From an uncultured Bacilli bacterium (lineage in GTDB: Bacteria > Bacillota_I > Bacilli_A > RF39 > UBA660), in contig CAKPGL010000002.1 of NCBI GenBank assembly GCA_934154785.1, positions 154,701-218,700 on the forward strand: 64,000 nucleotides of DNA, written 5' to 3'. Under the pieces are notes generated by a model. That model was given only the letters and a program-made list of their open reading frames with translations. It had not been told where the DNA came from and made no database searches. Below, in pieces: positions 1 to 8,758 of the stretch (the first letter of the stretch is position 1; each line of letters starts with the position of its first letter). A program made the translations under genes and the position numbers.

Positions 1-1
1 A

Positions 2-469
2 TTAGTACTTGCAGGTAATCATACTAGCATATTTGATCCTTTATTACTTATTAGTTGTACTAAAAGAGAAATCCATTTTTTAGCAAAATCATCCCTATGG
101 AAAGGTTTTAAAAAAATAATATTCTCAAATTTAGGATTAATACCAGTTAAGAGAGATGGTAAAGATTCTAAGGCTTTAGATAGTGCAATTGAATGCTTAG
201 AACATAATCTTGTAGTTGGTATATTTCCTGAAGGTACTACAGAAAAGGGAAGCAATAAGTTATTACCATTTAAAAAGGGAGCAGTACGTATGGCAAGAAG
301 TACTAATTCTTTAATAGTTCCCTTTTATATTAGTGGCAAATATAGCTTATTTTCTAATAATTTAACCATTATATTTGATAAACCTTATTATATAAAAACT
401 GATGATTTAGATAGTGAAAATGATATTTTAAAAAATAAAATAGAAAACTTGAAAAGAGGTAATAATTAA
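2..469 (+). CDS. Lysophospholipid acyltransferase, PlsC family (5' partial)
   Basis: The gene is cut by the window start; 155 codons remain, read in the frame that begins at base 2. It shows the family's acyltransferase block I (HX4D, in NHTSIFD) and block III (FPEGT), so it most likely moves a fatty acyl chain onto lysophosphatidate or a similar acceptor at the inner membrane face. Its stop codon TAA shares one base with the ATG of the acyl-CoA ligase downstream (TAATG), indicating translational coupling in a lipid operon. A second PlsC-type gene follows the ligase. The acceptor substrate cannot be told from sequence. Confidence 0.9.
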   Translation, partial: LVLAGNHTSIFDPLLLISCTKREIHFLAKSSLWKGFKKIIFSNLGLIPVKRDGKDSKALDSAIECLEHNLVVGIFPEGTTEKGSNKLLPFKKGAVRMARSTNSLIVPFYISGKYSLFSNNLTIIFDKPYYIKTDDLDSENDILKNKIENLKRGNN

Positions 470-2202
470 TGTCTATATTTGATATTTTAAGAAGAAAGAA
501 AAAAATTCCTACTCCCTGGGCAAAATATTATACTAGTGAACAAATGAATATAGAAATACCTAATATAAGTATGTATAAACAAGTATATAACAGTTATAAA
601 AAATATCCTGATTATACAGCTTATGAATATTTAGGAAGAAAAGTATCTTATAAAAAATTTATTAAACAAATTGATAAAGTAGCTTTTTCTTTTCAAAAAT
701 TAGGTGTAAAGAAAGGCGATATAGTATCAATTTGTCTACCTAATGTTCCAGAAGCCTTAATTAGTTTATATGCTTTAAATAAATTAGGAGCTATTGCTAG
801 TATGGTTCATCCATTATCAGCAGAAGAAGAATTAAAAGAAAAATTTATTTCTACTAAAAGTATTTATTTAATTATGTTTTCTGACTTTTATGACAAAGTA
901 AAAGATGTAGTTAATGTAACTAATGTTAAAAAAATTATCTTTGTATCTGCAGCAGATTCTATGAATGTGTTTTTAGGTACTATATATCGTATTAGTAGAC
1001 TTAAGAAGTATAAACATCATCCTATAAAAAAAGAATATATGTCTTGGAGTTATTTTAGTAATATGGCTTTATTTTATAAGGCAAAAGAATTCCCAAAAGT
1101 AGGAAAAAATACTCCAGCAGTAATAATTAGTAGTGGGGGAACTAGTGGTAAACCTAAGAATGTAGTTATTCAAAATAGAGCCTTTATTTTAGGCTCAATG
1201 CAAGAAAATATTTCTTTAAAAACTTTGAAGGCTGGAGATTGTTGTTTAGCAATACTACCTAACTTTCACGGCTTTGGATTAAGTGTTCTTATGCATACTC
1301 CTTTAGCTTTAGGATGTTATACTATTTTGGTACCACAATTTGACGCTAAAAAGTGTGATACATTATTTAAAAAAACTAGACCTACTTGTGTACTTGGTGT
1401 GCCAACCTTATTTGAGGCTTTAATGAATGCTAAGAACGAAGAAAACTTAGATTTATCTTTCTTAAAATATGTAGTAAGTGGTGGAGACATGCTACCAAGT
1501 GCTTTAGAAACTAGAATTAATGAGTATTTAGCTGAACATAATTCCAAAGCAAAAATTACACAAGGATATGGTTTATCAGAAGCATTAGCGGCAGTTACTT
1601 TGGCAGCTGATAATGTCAATAAAAGTGGTTCGATAGGTATACCTCTTGCGGGTAATTATATTAAGATAATTGATCCTACTACTAGAAAAACTATGCCTTT
1701 TAATGAAACTGGTGAAATTTGTGTTCATTCAAAAGCTTTAATGCTTGGATATTTAAATGATGAGTCCGAAACAAACGATGCTTTACAAGTACATGATGAT
1801 GGTCATATTTGGCTTCATACTGGTGATTTAGGTTATATGGATATAGATGGCTTCATATTTTATAAGGGACGTATGAAGCGCATGATTATTACTAGTGGTT
1901 ATAATGTTTATCCATCACATATTGAGGAAGTAATAGAAACTCATCCTGCTGTTTTACAATGTACCGTAGTAGGTATGCCACATCCTTATAAACAAGAAGT
2001 AGCTAAAGCTTTCATTGTTTTAAAAGATGGTTTTCATGGCTTATTTGTGAAATTAGAAATTAAAGAGTATTGTAAGAAAAATCTTGCTAAATATATGGTA
2101 CCTTATAAATTTGTTTATCGTAAAAGTTTACCTAAAACAAAACTAGGTAAGGTAGATTTTAAAACATTACAAAGTGATGATGGAGAAGATGATGATGAAT
2201 AA
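469..2202 (+). CDS. AMP-forming acyl-CoA/acyl-ACP ligase
   Basis: A 577-residue ANL-superfamily adenylating enzyme that would activate a fatty acid as acyl-AMP and transfer it to CoA or an acyl carrier protein. Seen motifs are the P-loop SSGGTSGKPK near residue 221, GYGLSE near 370, TGDLGY near 450 and a C-terminal hinge/lysine region ending KTKLGKVDF, so both large and small domains are complete. There is no signal peptide. It lies between two PlsC-like acyltransferases, so it probably feeds acyl groups into phospholipid or lipid-anchor synthesis. The chain ends in an acidic DDGEDDDE tail. The fatty-acid specificity is unknown. Confidence 0.9.
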   Translation: MSIFDILRRKKKIPTPWAKYYTSEQMNIEIPNISMYKQVYNSYKKYPDYTAYEYLGRKVSYKKFIKQIDKVAFSFQKLGVKKGDIVSICLPNVPEALISLYALNKLGAIASMVHPLSAEEELKEKFISTKSIYLIMFSDFYDKVKDVVNVTNVKKIIFVSAADSMNVFLGTIYRISRLKKYKHHPIKKEYMSWSYFSNMALFYKAKEFPKVGKNTPAVIISSGGTSGKPKNVVIQNRAFILGSMQENISLKTLKAGDCCLAILPNFHGFGLSVLMHTPLALGCYTILVPQFDAKKCDTLFKKTRPTCVLGVPTLFEALMNAKNEENLDLSFLKYVVSGGDMLPSALETRINEYLAEHNSKAKITQGYGLSEALAAVTLAADNVNKSGSIGIPLAGNYIKIIDPTTRKTMPFNETGEICVHSKALMLGYLNDESETNDALQVHDDGHIWLHTGDLGYMDIDGFIFYKGRMKRMIITSGYNVYPSHIEEVIETHPAVLQCTVVGMPHPYKQEVAKAFIVLKDGFHGLFVKLEIKEYCKKNLAKYMVPYKFVYRKSLPKTKLGKVDFKTLQSDDGEDDDE

Positions 2203-2785
2203 GAAAGTTCCCTTTTTATATTATTTTGGTAGAACTATACTAGGACCTATATTTAAATGGTATTATAATCCTACTATTATTGGTAAAGAAAATATTCCTA
2301 CTAATGGTTCTATATTAATAGTAGGTAACCATAAGCACTTATATGACCAATGTTTAACTATTATTTCTACTAAACGTGGTATTCATTATATGGCTAAGAA
2401 AGAATATTTTGATAATAAAAAAACAGCATGGTTCTTTAAAAGAACAGGCTGTATTTCTGTTGATCGTAAGAATAAAGATGAACACGCTAAAGAGTGCGCT
2501 ATAGAGGTATTAAAAGATGGTGGCGCAATTGGTTTATTTCCTGAAGGCACAAGAAATAAAACTAAAGAGTTTTTATTACCTTTTAAGTTTGGAGCGGTAA
2601 GTATGGCTAAAAAAACAGATTCTTACCTAGTTCCTTTTGGTATTACAGGTGACTATAAATTTCGAAGTAAGAATCTAGTTATTAGATATGGTAAACCATT
2701 TAAAGTAACAGATTTAGAACTAGATACCGCTAATGAAATATTATTTAGTAAAGTAAAAGAATTAATGGAAGAAAATTTAAAATAA
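2195..2785 (+). CDS. Lysophospholipid acyltransferase, PlsC family
   Basis: About 196 residues with HX4D (NHKHLYD) and FPEGTRNKT, the two diagnostic blocks of the PlsC/1-acylglycerol-3-phosphate acyltransferase family. The start is ambiguous because three ATGs run together at 2189-2197. ATG 2195 is preferred, since the GGAGAAG ribosome site at 2182 then sits 6 bases away. It overlaps the ligase stop by 8 bases, so it is translationally coupled. With the partial gene at base 2 it makes two PlsC-like enzymes in one operon, perhaps of different acceptor or chain specificity. Confidence 0.88.
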   Translation: MNKKVPFLYYFGRTILGPIFKWYYNPTIIGKENIPTNGSILIVGNHKHLYDQCLTIISTKRGIHYMAKKEYFDNKKTAWFFKRTGCISVDRKNKDEHAKECAIEVLKDGGAIGLFPEGTRNKTKEFLLPFKFGAVSMAKKTDSYLVPFGITGDYKFRSKNLVIRYGKPFKVTDLELDTANEILFSKVKELMEENLK

Positions 2786-2806
2786 AAAAGTACTTTTTTA
2801 GCACTT

Positions 2807-3112
2807 TTACATTACTTGGTAATTAGATGTATTATATTGAGTATTAGTATTACCAATTACATTTTCTAAATTAGATATACGACGTTCTAAAGAACTAACT
2901 TGACTATTTAGACTATATAATTGTTGTTCTACTGTAGAACCACCACTTTGAGTAAAGTTAGTATTACTTACACTACCAATATTTGGTTGCATCATCATAT
3001 TTGGTGTTTGAAACATATTAGGTGTTATCATTGGAGTAATCATTCCTGGCATATATGCAGGATATATTGGATAAGGAGTAACACCACCATTACAATCTCT
3101 ATCTTTTTTCAT
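2807..3112 (-). CDS. Small Met/Pro-rich protein with C-terminal coiled coil
   Basis: A 101-residue protein on the minus strand, convergent with the lipid operon. A good AGAGGATGG ribosome site lies just before its ATG (reverse complement of about 3116-3124), which supports a real gene. The first half is rich in Pro, Met, Asn and Tyr (repeats like MITPMITPNM). The second half (about residues 62-90) has a heptad-like pattern of leucines and Asn typical of a short coiled coil. There is no signal peptide or membrane segment. No family is recognised; the composition recalls spore-coat or structural small proteins, but that is only a resemblance. Confidence 0.65.
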   Translation of the reverse strand: MKKDRDCNGGVTPYPIYPAYMPGMITPMITPNMFQTPNMMMQPNIGSVSNTNFTQSGGSTVEQQLYSLNSQVSSLERRISNLENVIGNTNTQYNTSNYQVM

Positions 3113-3222
3113 AAACCATCCTCTTTTCTCTAAAATAATATATGCGATTAAAATATGATTGTGCTAAATATTTAGATAACTTAATTTTAAAAAATATAAA
3201 TTAATTTTATGATTAGACATGG

Positions 3223-3228
3223 TATAAT
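3223..3228 (+). promoter_or_regulatory. Extended -10 promoter of trmB
   Basis: TGG-TATAAT (TG at 3220) lies 20 bases before the start of trmB. It is one of many TGnTATAAT elements in this window. Confidence 0.6.
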
Positions 3229-3248
3229 ATCTGATAGAGGTGAATTTT

Positions 3249-3875
3249 ATGCGACTTAGAAATGTTCCTAAAGCAAAAGAAATATTAGATAATTCTAATT
3301 ACATAATACATAATTATTTAGAAATGACTGGTAATTTTCATAGCGTATTTTCAAATGACAACCCTATATATTTAGAAATTGGTACTGGTAAAGGAAACTT
3401 TATTATAGAAAACGCTAAAAGATATCCTAATATAAATTTTATTGGAATAGAAAAGTACGATAGTGTTTTAGTACGTGCGATAGAAAAACTTGGATGTTTA
3501 GAACTTGATAATTTAAAGTTTATTCGTGCTGACGCTAAAAACATAGATAATATTTTTAATAAAGAAATATCTAAATTATATTTAAACTTTTCTGACCCCT
3601 GGCCTAAAGATAGACATGAAAAACGCAGATTAACTAGTGATACTTTTTTGAAACGTTACGATAATATATTTGTTAATGATAAAATTATAGAGTTTAAAAC
3701 TGATAATCGTAAACTTTTTGAATATTCTGTTAAGTCTTTTACAGACTATAATTATAGAATAAATAGTTTATCTTTAGACTTACATCAAGATACTAGTGAT
3801 AATATTATGACAGAGTATGAAGAAAAATTTAGTAAAAAAGGACAAGTTATTTACTATATAAAAGTGTCAAAATAG
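3249..3875 (+). CDS. trmB: tRNA (guanine-N7-)-methyltransferase TrmB
   Basis: A 208-residue SAM-dependent methyltransferase that makes m7G46 in the tRNA variable loop. Visible motifs are the SAM-binding LEIGTGKG near residue 43 and the family-specific FSDPWPKDRHEKRR near residues 113-126, followed by the C-terminal TDNRKLFEYS region. The length is normal for TrmB. ATG 3249 is chosen over an upstream in-frame GTG at 3240 because the AGAGG ribosome site overlaps that GTG. It is a single-gene unit with its own -10 element. Confidence 0.95.
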   Translation: MRLRNVPKAKEILDNSNYIIHNYLEMTGNFHSVFSNDNPIYLEIGTGKGNFIIENAKRYPNINFIGIEKYDSVLVRAIEKLGCLELDNLKFIRADAKNIDNIFNKEISKLYLNFSDPWPKDRHEKRRLTSDTFLKRYDNIFVNDKIIEFKTDNRKLFEYSVKSFTDYNYRINSLSLDLHQDTSDNIMTEYEEKFSKKGQVIYYIKVSK

Positions 3876-3938
3876 ACAAAATATTTACAAATGTATTGTT
3901 TTTATAAGAAAAATATATTAATTTTAATTTATTTTTGG

Positions 3939-3944
3939 TATAAT
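3939..3944 (+). promoter_or_regulatory. Extended -10 promoter of lipoprotein gene
   Basis: TTGG-TATAAT with the TG dinucleotide at 3936-3937, about 20 bases before the lipoprotein start. No good -35 is needed or visible. Confidence 0.6.
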
Positions 3945-3964
3945 TTTAATTGAGTAGGTGAGTC

Positions 3965-4606
3965 ATGAAGAAATACAGCAGATACTTATGTTTATTATTT
4001 ATAATTTTAATGGTAACTGGATGTACAATCGTTAGAATTGATACAAGTAGTATTGATACTATAGTTAATGTTGTACTTTCTAAAGATAATACCCTTTATA
4101 ATCAAGTTGGTAAAGGATATAAATATTATATACCACGTGGTGTTAATTATATTGATACAGTTGATTTTAATGAAAAACTTTATTCTAATGGTAATTATTA
4201 CTATTTATATATTGACGCTGTAAGTTATTATAATAAGAAAGATCCAGTTTATACTTACGATTCTAGCCTATATTATTCAAGAGAATTCGTTATTAATGAT
4301 AAAACAGGATATTTAGAGATCGAAAAAACAAAAGATGACAAATATTTAGTTAATTTTGTGTATAATTATGCTCGTATCCAAGCTTTAGTAAATGAAGAAG
4401 ATTTAAATGATGTAATATTAAATTCTTCTTACATGCTATCAACAGTTAAATTTAATAATGAAGTAATTAAATTGATGCTAGATGAAGAATACTTTACCAA
4501 TAAGGAAGAATCTTATACTTTATTTGATAAGAAGATAGAGAATAATAACTTCTTAGAGTATATTGAAGATGATACTTCCATAAGCGATGATAAATCAAAT
4601 GAATAG
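3965..4606 (+). CDS. Putative lipoprotein of unknown function
   Basis: 213 residues with a short positively charged N-terminus, a hydrophobic stretch and the lipobox VTGC (Cys at about residue 20), so it is probably exported and lipid-anchored. The mature part is rich in Tyr, Asn and Asp and holds no motif I recognise. It begins an operon that continues through the acidic protein, the YtxG-like and the YtxH-like genes; the spacing to the next gene is only 12 bases. Function unknown. Confidence 0.75.
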   Translation: MKKYSRYLCLLFIILMVTGCTIVRIDTSSIDTIVNVVLSKDNTLYNQVGKGYKYYIPRGVNYIDTVDFNEKLYSNGNYYYLYIDAVSYYNKKDPVYTYDSSLYYSREFVINDKTGYLEIEKTKDDKYLVNFVYNYARIQALVNEEDLNDVILNSSYMLSTVKFNNEVIKLMLDEEYFTNKEESYTLFDKKIENNNFLEYIEDDTSISDDKSNE

Positions 4607-4618
4607 AAAGGTGATAAC

Positions 4619-5419
4619 ATGGGACTATTTGATAAAGTAAGAAATATGTTTACCGAAGAAGTAGACGAACCAGAAGAAAAGGTTGAACCTAAAGTAGAAA
4701 AAAAATTAGAAAAAGAAGAAAAAATTGAACCAAAGATTGAAACTACAGAAGAGGTAGTAGAAGAAGAAACTATAAAACAACCAGAAAAACCAAGACCAAT
4801 ATTTTTCGATGATCAAGATTTTGCCACTTTAGAAAGACCAAAATATAAAGAAGAAAAAACTATAGTTGAAGAAAAATATTATACAAAAAAAGTTGAAACT
4901 ACTGAGAAAAAAGTATTTAAGTTAAGCCCTGTTATTTCACCTGTTTATGGTGTTCTTGATAAGAATTATCATAAGGAAGATATAACACCAAAGCGTTCGA
5001 CACCTAAAGTTACTTATTATGATAAAGAAAGTATTACTATAGATGAAGTAAGAAAAAAGGCTTATGGCACTTTAGAAGATGATTTAGAAACTTCTTTAGC
5101 TTCAGAAAATACTGATAAAGAAGTAATTGGTTCTAGAATGCAAAGAAAATACCATGATGAAGTTATGTTAGATGATTTAATGGATCCAGAATATAATCCA
5201 GTAAAAGAAGATAAAGTACAAAAGAAGGAAAAAGTAGAAGAAGAAAGTACTAAAACTTTAGAACCTATTGCCCTAGATGATTTCTTATTACCACCAGAAA
5301 ATGATAGTAAAGAAGAAGAAAAAGACAAAGAAGATTACAAAGACCCATTGGATGACACTTTAACTGAAAGTGATTTATTCCATTTAATAGATTCAATGTA
5401 TGATAAGGAGGATGAATGA
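4619..5419 (+). CDS. Highly acidic, low-complexity cytoplasmic protein
   Basis: 266 residues dominated by Glu, Lys and Asp, beginning MGLFDKVRNMF. This amphipathic N-terminus could touch the membrane; a long charged, probably disordered region follows, and the C-terminus is more ordered (LTESDLFHLIDSMY). No signal peptide or catalytic motif is seen. It overlaps the next gene by one base. The architecture recalls disordered cell-division or scaffold proteins of Bacillota, but I do not recognise a family. Confidence 0.7.
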   Translation: MGLFDKVRNMFTEEVDEPEEKVEPKVEKKLEKEEKIEPKIETTEEVVEEETIKQPEKPRPIFFDDQDFATLERPKYKEEKTIVEEKYYTKKVETTEKKVFKLSPVISPVYGVLDKNYHKEDITPKRSTPKVTYYDKESITIDEVRKKAYGTLEDDLETSLASENTDKEVIGSRMQRKYHDEVMLDDLMDPEYNPVKEDKVQKKEKVEEESTKTLEPIALDDFLLPPENDSKEEEKDKEDYKDPLDDTLTESDLFHLIDSMYDKEDE

Positions 5420-5703
5420 TGGAAGCATTAATGCAAACATTACCAGTAATAATATACATTTTATTGATTATATTAATAGTAGTACTAATTGTATTTATGA
5501 CTAGAGCATTTGAAACATTAAAGAAAATTGATACCACTATTGACGATGTTAATGCTAAAATGAATAAGCTAAACGGGGTTTTTACTATTGTAGACCGTAG
5601 TGCTGATGCTATTAACGTTGTAACCAATAAAATGGTAGGTATTTTATCTAATGGTATTAGTAAAATTTTTAAAAAAAAGAATAAGAAAGAAGAGGAAGAA
5701 TAA
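5419..5703 (+). CDS. DUF948/YtxG-like membrane protein
   Basis: 94 residues: one N-terminal transmembrane helix (about residues 8-30), then a helical region with regular hydrophobics (KKIDTTIDDVNAKMNKL) and a Lys/Glu tail. This is the layout of DUF948 proteins such as YtxG, which in Bacillota sits next to ytxH, as here. ATG 5419 is preferred to ATG 5416 because the AAGGAGG ribosome site at 5406-5412 is then 6 bases away. The function of the family is poorly defined; a stress or envelope role is often assumed. Confidence 0.72.
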   Translation: MEALMQTLPVIIYILLIILIVVLIVFMTRAFETLKKIDTTIDDVNAKMNKLNGVFTIVDRSADAINVVTNKMVGILSNGISKIFKKKNKKEEEE

Positions 5704-5704
5704 T

Positions 5705-6109
5705 ATGGAAAAGAAAAGTGGATTTGGTAAATTTTTAGCAGGTGCTGCTATTGGAGCGGGCCTTGGAGTTTTATTTGCTCCTAAGTCAGGAAAAGAAACA
5801 AGAAAAGATTTAAAAGAGATGTTTGATGAATTAGTTAGAAAAGCAAAAGACATTGACATCGATGAAGTAAGAGAAAATATTGAAAATAAAGTTGAAGAAA
5901 TTAAGGCAGAACTAGCAGATTTAGATAAAGAAAAAGTATTAAAGATTGCTAAAAAGAAAGCACAAGAAATTGGACAAAAAGCAAATGATTTAGTTGAATA
6001 TGCTAAAGAAAAAGGAACACCAGTTTTAGAATCATTGGCATCTTCTGCTCGTAATAAAGCCATTGATGTTACAAAAGAAGTTCTTAATAGATTAGAAGCA
6101 ACAAAATAA
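5705..6109 (+). CDS. YtxH domain-containing protein
   Basis: 134 residues beginning with a glycine-rich hydrophobic segment (FLAGAAIGAGLGVLFAP) and the K-S-G-K-E-T-R motif that marks YtxH proteins, followed by a long charged helix. YtxH proteins are single-pass membrane proteins of the general stress group in Bacillus. The start is ATG 5705, one base after the stop of the YtxG-like gene, with GAGGAA upstream. An intrinsic terminator follows directly and overlaps the stop codon, closing the operon. Confidence 0.82.
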   Translation: MEKKSGFGKFLAGAAIGAGLGVLFAPKSGKETRKDLKEMFDELVRKAKDIDIDEVRENIENKVEEIKAELADLDKEKVLKIAKKKAQEIGQKANDLVEYAKEKGTPVLESLASSARNKAIDVTKEVLNRLEATK

Positions 6110-6133
6110 TGGCACACTTTGTGTCATTTTTTT
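6108..6133 (+). terminator. Intrinsic terminator after ytxH
   Basis: AATGGCAC pairs with GTGTCATT across a short loop and is followed by seven T. It overlaps the ytxH stop codon. Confidence 0.8.
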
Positions 6134-6203
6134 ACATTTATATTAAGTTATTTGAAAAAATATTTAATATATAGTATAATTAATTTATGGATGGAGTGAA
6201 TAT

Positions 6204-6668
6204 ATGAAAAAGAAGTCTATGTGGATTATAGGTAGCATTGTAGTAATAGCACTTATCGTAGTTATAGGAGTTGCTATAAAAATAGTAATTGGTGGTAACT
6301 CTAAAGGTGTTTATGGCAATCGTTTGGATGGTATTGAAAACTACGCAATTAGTGATTCTAAAATTGAAGAAATTAAAACTAAAATTTTAGAAAATAAAGA
6401 GTGTGAAAAAATTACTTATAATAAACAGGGTAGAATATTAAAATTCTTTCTTACTGTAACTAAGGATACTGGTGTTACTACTGCTCAAAGATTAGGTGAT
6501 AATATCGTTGATAGTTTTAGTGAAACAGAATTAGGTTATTATGATGTTACTATCTACGTTGAATCAGGTGAAAACACTGAACCATACCCAATGATAGGGT
6601 ATAAAAATAAGAATGAAAAGGCTATTAGTTGGACTGTAAATAAAGGTGAAGTAAAAGATGAAAAATAA
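6204..6668 (+). CDS. Membrane-anchored protein of unknown function
   Basis: 154 residues with an N-terminal membrane helix (about residues 7-30) and a small extracytoplasmic domain (about residues 45-150) of mixed alpha/beta pattern. No Cys lipobox and no known motif. It overlaps the start of the next gene, the large sensor-like protein, by 11 bases, so the two are surely co-translated and may work together, for example as an accessory sensing subunit. That link is inference from position only. Confidence 0.75.
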   Translation: MKKKSMWIIGSIVVIALIVVIGVAIKIVIGGNSKGVYGNRLDGIENYAISDSKIEEIKTKILENKECEKITYNKQGRILKFFLTVTKDTGVTTAQRLGDNIVDSFSETELGYYDVTIYVESGENTEPYPMIGYKNKNEKAISWTVNKGEVKDEK

Positions 6669-8724
6669 AAAAATAATAATAACAATTGTAGTTGCGGCTT
6701 TAGTATTAATAGCGGGATTAGTGTCATATTTTGTTTTCTTTAAACAAGACAAATACACAACCCTAACTTTTGCTGAAAAGCAGTGGATTGAAAATAATAA
6801 AAATAAATTAATAGACTTATCAGTTATAAATGAGGTACCAATAGTATCTTACAATGGCGAAGGAATATTTTTTGATTTCTTAAACGATTTAGAAAAGAAT
6901 ACAAAGTTATCTTTTAATAAGGTAGCGTATAAAACATCAACAGATGTAAAGAGTGAATATGCTCTTAAAGTAGTTGATAATTATGATAATAACGCTATTA
7001 AAATTTACGAAGATAATTATGTTTTAGTTACTAAAAATAACAAAGTATATTCTAATATCGATGAAATTAAAAATTTAACAGTAGGTGTATTAAGTTCAAA
7101 ACTTACACAAGTTAATGATTACTTAAATACTAATTCATCATTACTTCTTAAGAGTTATGATAATTATGAGGATATGATTTTTGATTTATTGAATGCTGTT
7201 GAAGATGATAAAAAATTAGATGGTGTAGTATTACCTAAAACTGCTTATTTAGATTCTATTTTAGAAGATGATAAATTAACTATATCTTATAATATTTCAG
7301 AAATGAAAGATTATTATGTCTTACAATTAGGATCTAATAGTAGATTAAATGATATTATTAAAAAGTATTATAAAAAATGGAATAAAGAGTCTTACGATAA
7401 TGCTTACAATGATCAATTCTTTAATGGTTACTTTGAATTTTCAACTGCTGATGATAAACAAAAAGTAGAATTTAAAAGTAAGAGATACGTATATGGATTC
7501 GTTGATAATCGCCCTTATGATACATTATATGATGGTAAATTTTTGGGTATAAATCACTCTATTATTTCTTCATTTGCGGATTTTGCAAATATTGAAATAG
7601 ATTATAAGAAGTATGCTAGTATTGATGCTTTAATAAAAGATTTTAATGCTAATAACATAGATGTATTCTTTAATAATACTGCAAATGAAACATTCTTAAT
7701 GGATGTTAGTAATTCTTTATCTATATATGATGAAAAAATTGTTGTTTTAACTAAACCAGATAGTAATTATAATATTCATTCAATTGCGTCATTAAAAGAT
7801 AAAGAAGTATATACTGTTGGAACTAGTTACATAAATACATATTTATCTAGTAAAGGTGTTAATACTAAAGTATATAAAGAATTAAAGAAAATGTTAGCGG
7901 ATTTACATGATGATTCTATAGTTGTTGTTGATTTAGAAACATATAACTATTATTCTGAGAAGAATTTAAAGAATTTTAAAGTTAACTATATTACAGATTT
8001 AAATCATGATTACTATTTTACAACACGTAATATTACAGATAATCAGACATTTGCTAAATTATTAGATTTCTATATTTCATTCTTCTCTAATAATCATGAT
8101 TATGAATTAGGATACCAAGAAGTTTTAAATATTAGAGATACTAAGGTATCACCAAGAACAATTATTTTCTCAGTTATTGGTGTAGTAATCGCTATGATTT
8201 GTGTATTCTTAGGATTTAAGTCTACTAAACCAAAGAAGAAACAAAAGGTAAAATCAAATTTATCTAAAGAAGATAAAATTAAATATATTGATATGTTAAC
8301 TTCTTTAAAGAATAGAAATTATTTAAATGATAATATTGAAAAATGGGATAGTACTGGTGTTTATCCTCAAACAGTTGTAATTATAGATTTAAATAATATT
8401 GCTTACATCAATGATAATTATGGTCATGCTGAAGGTGATAAGATTATTGGTGAAGCGGCTAATATATTAATTAATACACAACTTCCAAATACAGAAATAA
8501 TAAGAACTAATGGTAATGAATTCTTAGTATATATGGTAGGATACGAAGAAAAACAAGTTATATCTTATACTAAAAAATTAACTAAAGAATTTAAATTACT
8601 TACTCATGGTTTTGGTGCTGCAATTGGTTATAGTATGATTACTGACGCTATTAAAACTGTTGATGACGCAATTAACGAAGCAACTACTGATATGAGGGAG
8701 CAAAAAGAGGAGCTAGATTATTAA
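6658..8724 (+). CDS. Tandem solute-binding-like sensor with degenerate GGDEF domain
   Basis: 688 residues. It has an N-terminal membrane helix (about 5-27), then two extracytoplasmic alpha/beta modules (about 60-260 and 275-490) that resemble periplasmic solute-binding domains (SBP_bac_3 type). A second helix (about 502-522) and a cytoplasmic GGDEF-like domain (about 540-688) follow. The GGDEF domain keeps LTSLKNRNYL and DLNNIAYINDNYGHAEGD, but the active-site signature reads NGNEF instead of GGDEF, so diguanylate cyclase activity is doubtful and it may be a nucleotide-binding or regulatory pseudo-enzyme. It overlaps the preceding membrane protein gene. The ligand is unknown. Confidence 0.82.
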   Translation: MKNKKIIITIVVAALVLIAGLVSYFVFFKQDKYTTLTFAEKQWIENNKNKLIDLSVINEVPIVSYNGEGIFFDFLNDLEKNTKLSFNKVAYKTSTDVKSEYALKVVDNYDNNAIKIYEDNYVLVTKNNKVYSNIDEIKNLTVGVLSSKLTQVNDYLNTNSSLLLKSYDNYEDMIFDLLNAVEDDKKLDGVVLPKTAYLDSILEDDKLTISYNISEMKDYYVLQLGSNSRLNDIIKKYYKKWNKESYDNAYNDQFFNGYFEFSTADDKQKVEFKSKRYVYGFVDNRPYDTLYDGKFLGINHSIISSFADFANIEIDYKKYASIDALIKDFNANNIDVFFNNTANETFLMDVSNSLSIYDEKIVVLTKPDSNYNIHSIASLKDKEVYTVGTSYINTYLSSKGVNTKVYKELKKMLADLHDDSIVVVDLETYNYYSEKNLKNFKVNYITDLNHDYYFTTRNITDNQTFAKLLDFYISFFSNNHDYELGYQEVLNIRDTKVSPRTIIFSVIGVVIAMICVFLGFKSTKPKKKQKVKSNLSKEDKIKYIDMLTSLKNRNYLNDNIEKWDSTGVYPQTVVIIDLNNIAYINDNYGHAEGDKIIGEAANILINTQLPNTEIIRTNGNEFLVYMVGYEEKQVISYTKKLTKEFKLLTHGFGAAIGYSMITDAIKTVDDAINEATTDMREQKEELDY

Positions 8725-8734
8725 GCTCTTCTTT
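8704..8734 (+). repeat. Inverted repeat overlapping sensor gene end
   Basis: An 11-bp stem (AAAGAGGAGCT with AGCTCTTCTTT, one G-U pair) with a 9-base loop spans the stop codon of the sensor gene. The right arm is U-rich, but there is no clean T run. It may act as a partial terminator or attenuator before the YihY-family gene. Confidence 0.5.
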
Positions 8735-8758
8735 AATCTCTAAAGGAAAATTATATAA

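Noticed and set aside
5651..5704. Upstream extension of the YtxH gene (start 5651)
   Set aside because: It overlaps the YtxG-like gene in another frame and has no ribosome site; ATG 5705 with GAGGAA gives the normal YtxH N-terminus.
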